The notes beneath the pieces were generated by a model, which saw only the letters and a program-made list of their open reading frames with translations, made no database searches and was not told the DNA's origin. Shown one piece after another: positions 8,092 to 14,849 of a stretch of DNA of 64,000 bases (its first letter is position 1; each line of letters opens with the position of its first letter). Source of the DNA: an uncultured Eubacteriales bacterium (lineage in GTDB: Bacteria; Bacillota; Clostridia; UBA1381; UMGS1253); NCBI GenBank assembly GCA_902492065.1, contig CABUKE010000007.1, positions 42,086-106,085 of the forward strand, in the 5' to 3' direction. Position numbers and translations under genes: made by a program.

Positions 8092-9708
8092 ATGTTTCAT
8101 TTCGTCTTTAAAGACGGCGAACGCGGTCGGGAGCGCAATCTCACCCTCCATCTGCTTCGGCCCGGCCCAGGTAAACGGCTCCGCGGCACGCCGGCACCGG
8201 ATATAATATCCCGTCATGTGCCATTCCACATGAGTAAAGATGTGCCTTTTCCCGACTTTTTTAATCAGTTCATACGGCTCGGCTCCCCAGTCCGCCGCCG
8301 TTTGCAGCGTCTCATTTTCGTCCAGCTCGCCTTCCACGTTCGGAAACTCCCACAAACCGCCAAGCAGCCCGCCCTCGCTGCGGCGGCGCACTGCCACACG
8401 GCCCTCGTGCAGAAGGAGGAATACCGTGCGCTTCTCTATGCGGCGCTCACGCTTCGGACTGCGCCGGGGCAATTCAGCCACGGTTCCATTTTCATACGCC
8501 ATGCAAAACCCACGTGCTGGACAGCTTTCACAGTGCGGCTGTCCGTTCGGAAGGCAGACCGTCGCCCCCAGCTCCATCAAACTCTGCGTAAACGCGCCGC
8601 ATTTACCGGATGGGTACACGCGCCGGAGCCACGCTGTCGCTTGCTTCTTAACGGCAGGCGTGTCAATCGGCGCAAAAATCTCCAAAATGCGCGCAAGCAC
8701 GCGCAGCACATTGCCGTCCACCGCAGGTTCCGGCTGCTCAAAGCAGATCGAAGCAATCGCCCCCGCTGTATAGGGGCCAACTCCGGGCAGACGCGCGATT
8801 TTTTCATACTCCTGCGGGAACTGGCCGTTATACTCCCGCATGACCGTCTGTGCGGCTTTCTGCAGGTTTTTCGCGCGCGTGTAGTATCCTAACCCCTCCC
8901 ACAGCTTCAAAAGACGCTCCTGCGGCGCTGCAGCCAGTTTCTCAATTGTTGGAAGCTGCGCCAAAAACCGTTCGTAATAGCCCTTCACCGCCTCGACGCG
9001 CGTTTGCTGCAGCATAATCTCCGACAGCCAGACGTGGTACGGCTTCCGGTCCCTTCTCCACGGCAGGTCGCGCGCTGCGCCGTCGTACCACGGCAGAAGT
9101 GCACCCGGAAGCAGGCCGTAGCGCGCTTCCTTCTCCTGCATAAGCGAGCGAATCCGCTCGTAACACCTCTTATAGCGCGGCAGCATATGCGCCTCTTGGC
9201 ACATTTCCTCCATTTTATCCGCCGCTATCCAAGCCACTGCACTGTTCTCATCGGCTTTGACACGCATGGGTTGCCTGTCCGGTGCAAGACAGGCATACGT
9301 CACGTTAAAATGCTCGTGCGCCGCAACCGGGCGGCCGCGTTTTTCGTGGGCTGGCACGGGCAGGAGGTCGAATGCGAGCGGCATACTGCAAAGCGGATAT
9401 ACCTGCTCGACACCCGTTTCTTCCCGCACTTCCCGCAGCACCGCGGCGAGCAGATCCTCCTCGCCGTCCGCATGGCCACCCGGCCAAGTGTAGGCATTGT
9501 ACAGGTTGTGCCGCACCATCAGGATCTTGTCCATAGCGGGATTCACAACCATCGCGCTGACCGTGATGTGCCGCCCCGCCTCCCGTGTGAGCGGCGGTTC
9601 TCCGCCTTGCTCCCACGCCGAGCGGATCGCGGCCTGTACATCCCGTTCTTCCTGTGTCTGCACGGAGCGGGATAAAGCCTGTCTGAGCGTATTCATCTGT
9701 TCTTTCAC
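8089..9708 (-). CDS. mutY: Nudix hydrolase-MutY fusion (A/G-specific adenine glycosylase)
   Basis: 539 residues; MutY alone is usually ~350. Residues ~45-190 form a complete Nudix hydrolase with an intact box G78-x5-E-x7-REVREETGV (78-100). From ~200 the protein is MutY: catalytic Glu230 in WLSEIMLQQTR, helix-hairpin-helix LPGVGPYTAG (308-316), catalytic Asp331 in VDGNVLRV, and 4Fe-4S cysteines 385, 393, 396 and 402. The C-terminal ~115 residues are the MutY 8-oxoG-recognition domain, itself Nudix-like (LLGGLWEFPN). MutY removes adenine paired with 8-oxoguanine. The N-terminal Nudix enzyme may cleanse oxidised nucleotides, but could act on another nucleoside diphosphate. The two share one chain with no stop between them. 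Confidence 0.9.
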   Translation of the reverse strand: MKEQMNTLRQALSRSVQTQEERDVQAAIRSAWEQGGEPPLTREAGRHITVSAMVVNPAMDKILMVRHNLYNAYTWPGGHADGEEDLLAAVLREVREETGVEQVYPLCSMPLAFDLLPVPAHEKRGRPVAAHEHFNVTYACLAPDRQPMRVKADENSAVAWIAADKMEEMCQEAHMLPRYKRCYERIRSLMQEKEARYGLLPGALLPWYDGAARDLPWRRDRKPYHVWLSEIMLQQTRVEAVKGYYERFLAQLPTIEKLAAAPQERLLKLWEGLGYYTRAKNLQKAAQTVMREYNGQFPQEYEKIARLPGVGPYTAGAIASICFEQPEPAVDGNVLRVLARILEIFAPIDTPAVKKQATAWLRRVYPSGKCGAFTQSLMELGATVCLPNGQPHCESCPARGFCMAYENGTVAELPRRSPKRERRIEKRTVFLLLHEGRVAVRRRSEGGLLGGLWEFPNVEGELDENETLQTAADWGAEPYELIKKVGKRHIFTHVEWHMTGYYIRCRRAAEPFTWAGPKQMEGEIALPTAFAVFKDEMKH

Positions 9709-9726
9709 CTGCCTTTTCTGTCAGAT

Positions 9727-9762
9727 AAAAAGAAAAGCCCCATAAACTGACGTTTACAGGGC
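9727..9762 (-). terminator. Terminator of tRNA-Ala
   Basis: Read on the minus strand, a hairpin GCCC-tg-TAAAC / GTTTA-tg-GGGC is followed by a T-rich run. It lies directly downstream of the tRNA-Ala gene. Confidence 0.7.
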
Positions 9763-9771
9763 CAAAAACCT

Positions 9772-9847
9772 TGGTGGAGATGAGGGGATTCGAACCCCTG
9801 ACCTCTTACATGCGAAGCAAGCGCTCTCCCAACTGAGCTACACCCCC
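9772..9847 (-). tRNA. tRNA-Ala (anticodon CGC)
   Basis: 76 nt including encoded CCA. Acceptor stem GGGGGTG/CATCTCC, D-arm GCTC..GAGC, anticodon arm CTTGC-TTCGCAT-GTAAG giving anticodon CGC, and T-arm with TTCGAAT. It reads codon GCG. Confidence 0.95.
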
Positions 9848-9878
9848 ACATAGAATTGCTCTTCCGCAAATCATAATT

Positions 9879-9907
9879 ATTATACCATGTCCCGTTTGAA
9901 AAGTCAA
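9879..9907 (-). promoter_or_regulatory. Promoter of tRNA-Ala
   Basis: On the minus strand TTGACT (9902-9907) and TATAAT (9879-9884) are exactly 17 bp apart, about 30 bp before the mature tRNA. Confidence 0.85.
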
Positions 9908-10040
9908 TCCCCTTTCCATATTTCTGTGAGGTTACGGCCTCTGGGCGCGGTACCATCGAAATCTTTGAGAAAAACGAGCAATCGCTTGACAATTTTGTGG
10001 GAATTTCGTTTGCCTACTATAATGAGGATTAAGAAGCAAA

Positions 10041-10076
10041 TAAAAAAATCGGAGTAAGCAAACCTTACTCCGATTT
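10041..10076 (-). terminator. Terminator of tRNA-Pro
   Basis: A 13-bp stem (10046-10058 with 10064-10076, 5-nt loop) is followed on the minus strand by a T run. It starts at the tRNA 3' end. Confidence 0.85.
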
Positions 10077-10151
10077 GGTCGGGATGACTGGACTCGAACC
10101 AGCGGCCCCAACGTCCCGAACGTTGTGCGCTACCACCTGCGCTACATCCCG
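10076..10151 (-). tRNA. tRNA-Pro (anticodon CGG)
   Basis: 76 nt including CCA. Acceptor stem CGGGATG/CATCCCG, D-arm GCGC..GCGC, anticodon arm CAACG-TTCGGGA-CGTTG with anticodon CGG, and T-loop TTCGAGT. Confidence 0.95.
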
Positions 10152-10162
10152 ATACGAACGAT

Positions 10163-10191
10163 ATTATACAGCATTGGCACACATTTGTCAA
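10163..10191 (-). promoter_or_regulatory. Promoter of tRNA-Pro
   Basis: A consensus minus-strand promoter: TTGACA (10186-10191), 17-bp spacer, TATAAT (10163-10168). Confidence 0.9.
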
Positions 10192-10244
10192 GAAAAATTT
10201 AAAATAATTCAAATTTTGTCATGTATTCTGTGGAACCGTTCACA

Positions 10245-10278
10245 TAAAAAGATACCGCCTGCATGCAAGCGGTATCTT
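10245..10278 (-). terminator. Terminator of the HPr gene
   Basis: Stem AAGATACCGC / GCGGTATCTT followed on the minus strand by a T run, just past the HPr stop codon. Confidence 0.8.
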
Positions 10279-10295
10279 CCCCTGCCTACAAATCT

Positions 10296-10559
10296 TTATT
10301 CTGAGAAATTCGACTCAATCAAAGAAATCAACGCATCTACCGCTTCTTTTTCGTCTACGCCGTCAGCGATGACACTGATGGTCGTTCCCCGTGCAATCCC
10401 AAGCGACAGAACGCCCAGCAGGCTCTTTGCGTTTACCTTCCGTTCGTCCTTTTCTACCCAGATACTCGATTTAAACTCATTTGCCTTCTGAATGAAAAAC
10501 GTAGCAGGCCGCGCATGCAGGCCAACCTGATTCTGAAGCACAACTTCTTTCGAATACAT
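10296..10559 (-). CDS. ptsH: Phosphocarrier protein HPr
   Basis: 87 residues, normal for HPr. His15 in VGLHARPA is the residue phosphorylated by enzyme I of the sugar phosphotransferase system. Ser46 in AKSLLGVLSL is the site used by HPr kinase in Gram-positive bacteria to control carbon catabolite repression through CcpA. Having His15 distinguishes it from Crh, which lacks that histidine. It is a single-gene unit with its own promoter and terminator. No enzyme I gene is next to it in this window. Confidence 0.93.
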   Translation of the reverse strand: MYSKEVVLQNQVGLHARPATFFIQKANEFKSSIWVEKDERKVNAKSLLGVLSLGIARGTTISVIADGVDEKEAVDALISLIESNFSE

Positions 10560-10617
10560 GACATAATCCCCTCTCAGAAATAAAATATTCGCGATAAAAG
10601 CCGTTTATGTTAATTTA

Positions 10618-10646
10618 AATATACTAAAAAAACACAGTTTCGTCAA
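10618..10646 (-). promoter_or_regulatory. Promoter of the HPr gene
   Basis: Minus-strand TTGACG (10641-10646) and TATATT (10618-10623) with a 17-bp spacer, ~58 bp before the start codon. Confidence 0.75.
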
Positions 10647-10694
10647 GTGTTTTTTCGTATTTATAAAAGAATTGTAGGGTTGAACAAGCCTGTC

Positions 10695-11825
10695 CTATAT
10701 TCTCTGTCCGAATTTGACAATATTTTCACGCCGGTACTGCGTAAATGTCCCCGTATCCAGCGCATCGCGGATTTCCTGCATCAAATGATTGTAAAAATAC
10801 AGGTTGTGCAGGACACAGAGCCGCTGGGCAAGCATTTCCTTTGCCTTAAACAGATGGCGGATGTAAGCTCTTGTGTAATGCCTGCACGCCGGGCAGCCGC
10901 ATCCCTCCTCAATCGGGCGGGTGTCCAGCTCGTATTTTGCATTCATTATATTTAATATGCCGTCATGCGTAAAAACGTGCCCGTGCCGCGCGTTACGGCT
11001 CGGCATCACACAGTCGAAAAAGTCCACGCCGCGGTAGACCGCCTCAATAATGTTTACCGGCGTGCCGACGCCCATCAAATAGCGCGGCTTGTCCTTCGGC
11101 ATAAACGGCTCGACCACCTCAATGATGTGGTACATTTCTTCATGCGATTCTCCGACTGCCAGTCCCCCAATTGCATATCCGTCCAAATCAAGCCGGGCGA
11201 TTTCCTCCATATGTTCTGCGCGGATATCGTCGTACGTGCCGCCCTGATTGATTCCAAACAGCATTTGGCGCTTGTTAATCGTATGCTCCAGCGTATTCAG
11301 ATGTGCCATCTCCGCCTTGCACCGTACAAGCCAGCGCGCTGTCCGCTCTGTCGAACGGCGCACATAGTCGTAGGGTGCTGGGTTTTCAATGCACTCGTCG
11401 AACGCCATAGCGACCGTAGAGGCAAGATTTGACTGGATACGCATACTTTCCTCCGGCCCCATGAAAATCTTCTTCCCGTCGATATGGGACGCAAAATATA
11501 CGCCCTCCTCCTCGATTCGGCGCAGGCCCGCGAGAGAAAATACCTGAAATCCGCCGCTGTCCGTCAAAATGGGACGGTCCCAATTCATAAACTGATGCAG
11601 ACCGCCGAGCGCGTGGATAATCTGGTCTCCCGGGCGGAGATGAAGATGGTAGGTGTTCGACAGCTCAATTTGACATCCCAAGTCCTTTAAATCTATGGTC
11701 GAAACGCCGCCCTTAATCGCCGCGATTGTGCCGACATTCATAAATACAGGCGTCTGCACCGTGCCGTGCACCGTTTCAAACGTGCCGCGCCGCGCTTTAC
11801 CTTCGGTTTTTATTAGTGTAAACAT
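10695..11825 (-). CDS. tgt: tRNA-guanine transglycosylase (queuine tRNA-ribosyltransferase)
   Basis: 376 residues, full length. It exchanges guanine 34 of tRNAs with GUN anticodons for the queuosine precursor preQ1. Visible are SNTYHLHLRPG, the proton-acceptor Asp in LTDSGGFQVFSL, GGLAVGE, the nucleophile region GVDFFDCVMPSRNARHG, and the zinc site CGCPACRHYTRAYIRHL followed by a His in CVLHNL. The ATG at 11825 has a CGGAGGGG ribosome site. It is transcribed leftwards and stands alone. In many Firmicutes tgt is next to queA and yajC, which are not here. Confidence 0.96.
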   Translation of the reverse strand: MFTLIKTEGKARRGTFETVHGTVQTPVFMNVGTIAAIKGGVSTIDLKDLGCQIELSNTYHLHLRPGDQIIHALGGLHQFMNWDRPILTDSGGFQVFSLAGLRRIEEEGVYFASHIDGKKIFMGPEESMRIQSNLASTVAMAFDECIENPAPYDYVRRSTERTARWLVRCKAEMAHLNTLEHTINKRQMLFGINQGGTYDDIRAEHMEEIARLDLDGYAIGGLAVGESHEEMYHIIEVVEPFMPKDKPRYLMGVGTPVNIIEAVYRGVDFFDCVMPSRNARHGHVFTHDGILNIMNAKYELDTRPIEEGCGCPACRHYTRAYIRHLFKAKEMLAQRLCVLHNLYFYNHLMQEIRDALDTGTFTQYRRENIVKFGQRI

Positions 11826-11917
11826 AGCCCCTCCGAATTATGTATAATGCGATTTATTTCAAAGAAAATATTCCGACATTTTCTATATACAGCAGAAGAA
11901 AATGCCGAAAAACGAAC

Positions 11918-11941
11918 GGTGCAGGCACCTTTTCCTGCACC
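11918..11941. repeat. Hairpin in the tgt-HEPN intergenic region
   Basis: GGTGCAGG / CCTGCACC with an 8-nt loop in an otherwise AT-rich ~200-bp gap. It may terminate transcription of the upstream HEPN gene (minus strand), though the T run after it is interrupted. Confidence 0.4.
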
Positions 11942-12021
11942 ATTTTCCATATCTTTATCATAACAGGTTCTATCCGGAAAATCAATATTATTTGCATAGA
12001 AAAATTAATATTGAGCCGGTC

Positions 12022-12882
12022 TTATACGGGAGGGAGCACCGTTAATCTTAGCACTATTTCACAATCATAAAATTGGTATTTATGCCACGCTTTATGCGAC
12101 ACCAGTTGGCATGAGAGCAGGTGACCTTGGCAGACGTCGTTTTCCTTAAAAGTTAGGGATATGTTTTTGGCGTTGAAGAAATTATCCACCTTTTTGCAGT
12201 GATTTTTCCAGATGATATCGTAGTCTCCTTTTGAAAACGATGAATCAATATCAATACTTAAGGAGTAAGTATCACCGCAGTAGATTTCCTGTGGGACAGT
12301 AAAAATGGAACTTTGGCCATGTGTTTCTGTCGGGTTGTCAAAGACATTTCCGAATGAATCAGTAACCCTTATGATTCTTGGTACGTTCCACACTTGTTCC
12401 ATCCCTCTTTTTTTATAATATTTTTTTAAACCGTCAACAAAATCATGGGAATAGCAAATGGCTTGCTCGGCCTGTCGAACAGATATTGGATTTGAATGTG
12501 CAAGAGCGTTTCGAATGGGGAGCAATCTGCTTAGAAATTCCCGCGCTTCTTCATACCCCTGTGGATAGGCATGTTTTAATGCGTCTTGAAATATTTCTCG
12601 ATGAAAAGCAGGATTACAAAGAAAATAGATGATATGTTCGAAAAAGAGGGTATCAACAGCCCGTGGGAAACGGCCCTTTTCCTTTTTCGTCATTGCATGA
12701 ATATGATCCCGTACTTCTCTTTTGATGAGAAAGTTCTCCGCAGAAGTTTTATAATCAACATAATCAGTACCATATTTTTCTCTAAATTTTTCGTGGATAA
12801 GACGACGAGCCCACATCTCTAATGACTCTATATTTTTCCGACATATAGAGCGAAGTTCCTCTTCCGTATAGTTATCAAACAC
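12022..12882 (-). CDS. HEPN-domain protein, putative RNase or defence factor
   Basis: 286 residues, AT-rich. The N-terminal ~165 residues are helical and contain RNALAHS (~144-150), which matches the R-x4-H core motif of HEPN ribonuclease domains. The C-terminal half is beta-rich (IFTVPQEIYCGDTYSLSIDIDSS) and unknown to me. HEPN proteins commonly act as toxins or abortive-infection RNases. It could also be a Swt1-like RNA-processing factor. The start is GTG at 12882 with a poorly placed GGA site, so the true start is uncertain. It lies just outside the left border of the mobile element and would originally have been the next gene after guaA. Confidence 0.6.
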   Translation of the reverse strand: MFDNYTEEELRSICRKNIESLEMWARRLIHEKFREKYGTDYVDYKTSAENFLIKREVRDHIHAMTKKEKGRFPRAVDTLFFEHIIYFLCNPAFHREIFQDALKHAYPQGYEEAREFLSRLLPIRNALAHSNPISVRQAEQAICYSHDFVDGLKKYYKKRGMEQVWNVPRIIRVTDSFGNVFDNPTETHGQSSIFTVPQEIYCGDTYSLSIDIDSSFSKGDYDIIWKNHCKKVDNFFNAKNISLTFKENDVCQGHLLSCQLVSHKAWHKYQFYDCEIVLRLTVLPPV

Positions 12883-12919
12883 TGTTTTGCTTCGTTTTCC
12901 TTTCTCTATTATGTATTAT

Positions 12920-12960
12920 AAATGCCCGAAAGCTAAATAGTTCTGGGCTTTCGGGCATTT
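12920..12960 (-). terminator. Likely displaced original guaA terminator
   Basis: A 14-bp stem (12920-12933 with 12947-12960) and 13-nt loop. Read on the minus strand it begins 18 bp after a guaA-end-like sequence at 12978-12989. Today no gene on that strand ends here, so it fits the terminator of guaA before the element was inserted. Confidence 0.65.
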
Positions 12961-12977
12961 ATAGTTCTGTCTTTGTA

Positions 12978-12989
12978 TTATTCCCACTC
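12978..12989 (-). repeat. Left attachment site (att) of the element
   Basis: On the minus strand GAGTGGGAATAA, coding Glu-Trp-Glu-stop, the usual end of guaA. It matches the right end at 27755-27766 in 10 of 12 bases (GAATGGGAATGA there). The hairpin at 12920-12960 follows it as a guaA terminator would. Confidence 0.65.
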
Positions 12990-13089
12990 TTCGTTTAAAT
13001 TCAAAACTTAAACAGATTTGTATAGGAGATATTTACTCTCGTATTTGTACTATTTGATATAATTCATATTATCTGCCTTATCTGAGGCA

Positions 13090-13109
13090 ATGTTATCAAA
13101 TTTTTATCA
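13090..13109 (+). repeat. Left candidate integrase arm site
   Basis: ATGTTATCAAATTTTTATCA. It matches 27676-27695 in 19 of 20 bases, in the same orientation. Paired TTATCA words 11 bp apart resemble direct-repeat arm sites of tyrosine integrases. Nothing else is recognisable in the ~140 bp between this and the promoter at 13253, apart from AT-rich sequence. Confidence 0.55.
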
Positions 13110-13252
13110 GGACTGATAACACTATCTTTTGCAAAGATAAAATATTTGCAAAAGGATTTGTATTATCAACTATATTATAGCGCAAAGTATTTAATTTTGC
13201 AACACATATTTATAATTTTACATACTTTTTTAAAAAAATGTGTGTATTTTTA

Positions 13253-13281
13253 TTGCAATTTATTCGTTTACGTGTTATAAT
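13253..13281 (+). promoter_or_regulatory. Promoter of the defence cassette
   Basis: TTGCAA (13253-13258), 17-bp spacer, TATAAT (13276-13281), about 58 bp before the AbiEi start. No other convincing promoter or terminator was seen between the six genes that follow. Confidence 0.75.
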
Positions 13282-13306
13282 AAATTTATACACAGATAAA
13301 TTTATA
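13281..13306 (+). promoter_or_regulatory. Candidate AbiEi operator
   Basis: Two identical 10-mers TAAATTTATA (13281-13290, 13297-13306), each near-palindromic, lie just downstream of the -10 box. AbiEi antitoxins are known to repress their own promoter through repeated sites. The assignment is inference from position. Confidence 0.45.
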
Positions 13307-13339
13307 TAGTGCGTGAATTTTTATAAAGAAGGTGAATGC

Positions 13340-13945
13340 GTGAACACTAGAGAACACGCTAAGGAAATTATTATAAAGAATGGCGGGATTGCAAAGTCGG
13401 CTGATTTTGTTGCTGCTGGAATGAAGGCATCTGACGTTGTGAATATGTGCACGGCAGGATATCTCCAACGAGTGCGCCACGGCTATTATCAGCTTGCCGG
13501 ACAGGACTCTCCTTCTGAGGAACGTCTGCTTGCTACACTCATTCCAAAAGGAATCGTATGTGTTGAGTCTGCCCTGTTTCACTATGAATACAGTGATTTT
13601 GCGCCGAGAAAATGGTCAATCGCTGTCCCTCGTTCCATGTCAAGATCCAAATTGGATTCAGATGTTCTTTCTTTGCGGCCTTATTACATACAGCCGGAAC
13701 TGTATGAGCTTGGAAAAACGACTGACAATTTCAATGGTGTTACCCTCGCCGTGTATGACCGGGAACGTACCATTTGTGATTGTTTTAAATATCGCTCAAA
13801 ACTTGATAATGAAATGTTCAACAAGGCACTTAACACTTATGTAAAAGACGATAAAAAGAATCTGAATAATCTTTCTGCTTATGCAAAAAAACTGCGTGTT
13901 TATAAAAAAGTTATGGAACTAATGGAGGTGCTGCTTAATGGCTGA
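13340..13945 (+). CDS. abiEi: AbiEi-type antitoxin / transcriptional repressor
   Basis: 201 residues. It has an N-terminal winged-helix region (TREHAKEIIIKNGGIAKSADFVAAGMKASDV) and the family segment GIVCVESALFHYEYSDFAPRKWSIAVPR, followed by VYDRERTICDCF, as in AbiEi antitoxins of type IV toxin-antitoxin systems. It would bind its own promoter and counter AbiEii without direct contact. The GTG at 13340 was chosen for its AAGGTGA ribosome site. An in-frame GTG at 13313 would add nine residues without one. It overlaps the toxin gene by 8 bp, which implies coupled translation. Confidence 0.88.
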   Translation: MNTREHAKEIIIKNGGIAKSADFVAAGMKASDVVNMCTAGYLQRVRHGYYQLAGQDSPSEERLLATLIPKGIVCVESALFHYEYSDFAPRKWSIAVPRSMSRSKLDSDVLSLRPYYIQPELYELGKTTDNFNGVTLAVYDRERTICDCFKYRSKLDNEMFNKALNTYVKDDKKNLNNLSAYAKKLRVYKKVMELMEVLLNG

Positions 13946-14834
13946 TATTGCCGCATCCGTGCTTGCACGACTGAAAAATAAGGCTGCCGAAAGCGGAAGA
14001 AGCTATCAGCTTTGTTTGCAGCTCTTTTGTCAGGAAGAATTTTTGCGCCGTTTGGAAAAATCCAAATATGCGGAAAATCTTGTCCTGAAAGGTGGTTTGT
14101 TTATTTACTCTGTTACCGATTTTGACAGCAGAGTAACGGTAGATGTTGATTTTCTTCTTCGGAGAGTACCAAACACTCCAGAACAGCTAAAACCTGTACT
14201 GGAAGAAATCATATCCACGCCCACCGGCAATGATTTCATTACCTTTGAAATTAAAGATATTACGCCCATTGCAGTTGCAAAGAAATACGCCGGTATCGGA
14301 GCTTCTATTGTGGCTCGCATTAAAAACACACGAACGCCGTTTAGTATAGACTTCGGTGTGGGCGATGTTATCGTACCGAAACAGGAAAAGCGAAAAATCC
14401 CGACACAGCTTAGCGATTTCACTGCGCCGGTAGTAAACACATATTCTCTTGAAACGACGATTGCTGAGAAAATAGACGCAATCCTTAGTCTGATGGAATT
14501 TTCCAGCCGAATGAAGGATTATTATGACATTTACTATCTTGCCAATAAATTTAATTTTGACGGCAAGGTACTCACTGAGGCGCTGAAGAAAACTTTTGAA
14601 AATCGTGGACACGCCTTTACAGTTGAACAGTTTGAACAGGTTATGAGCTTTGCAGACGATTCTGCTATGCAGAAAAAGTGGAAAGCATTCTGTCGAAAGA
14701 TTGACACGAAAACTGATGATTTCAGCACGGTACTTAAAACGATTAAAGTGTTTTTGACAAAGCCGTTTACAGCGGCGGTCAAAAGCAACGAGTTTACTGA
14801 AAAATGGTCTGCCGCTGATAGCGAGTGGATATGA
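13938..14834 (+). CDS. abiEii: AbiEii-type nucleotidyltransferase toxin
   Basis: 298 residues. LVLKGGLFIY (~50-59) followed by VTVDVDFLLR (~67-76) gives the nucleotidyltransferase KGG and D-x-D pattern of the AbiEii/AbiGii toxin family. Later SLETTIAEKIDAILSL and RMKDYYDIYYLA match the conserved C-terminal half. Characterised relatives block growth, for example by adding nucleotides to tRNA, and cause abortive infection on phage attack. It lies 15 bp before the methylase gene on the same strand, so it may be co-expressed with the restriction genes. Confidence 0.88.
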   Translation: MADIAASVLARLKNKAAESGRSYQLCLQLFCQEEFLRRLEKSKYAENLVLKGGLFIYSVTDFDSRVTVDVDFLLRRVPNTPEQLKPVLEEIISTPTGNDFITFEIKDITPIAVAKKYAGIGASIVARIKNTRTPFSIDFGVGDVIVPKQEKRKIPTQLSDFTAPVVNTYSLETTIAEKIDAILSLMEFSSRMKDYYDIYYLANKFNFDGKVLTEALKKTFENRGHAFTVEQFEQVMSFADDSAMQKKWKAFCRKIDTKTDDFSTVLKTIKVFLTKPFTAAVKSNEFTEKWSAADSEWI

Positions 14835-14849
14835 TAGGAGAAATAGAAA

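Noticed and set aside
8523..8557. CX7C spacing in the MutY iron-sulfur motif as an anomaly
   Set aside because: E. coli MutY has six residues there, but a seven-residue loop is tolerated in Clostridia-type MutY, so it is not evidence of lost function.
9986..10023. TTGACA and TATAAT on the plus strand near the tRNA genes
   Set aside because: The boxes are 26 bp apart, too far for a sigma-A promoter, and no gene follows.
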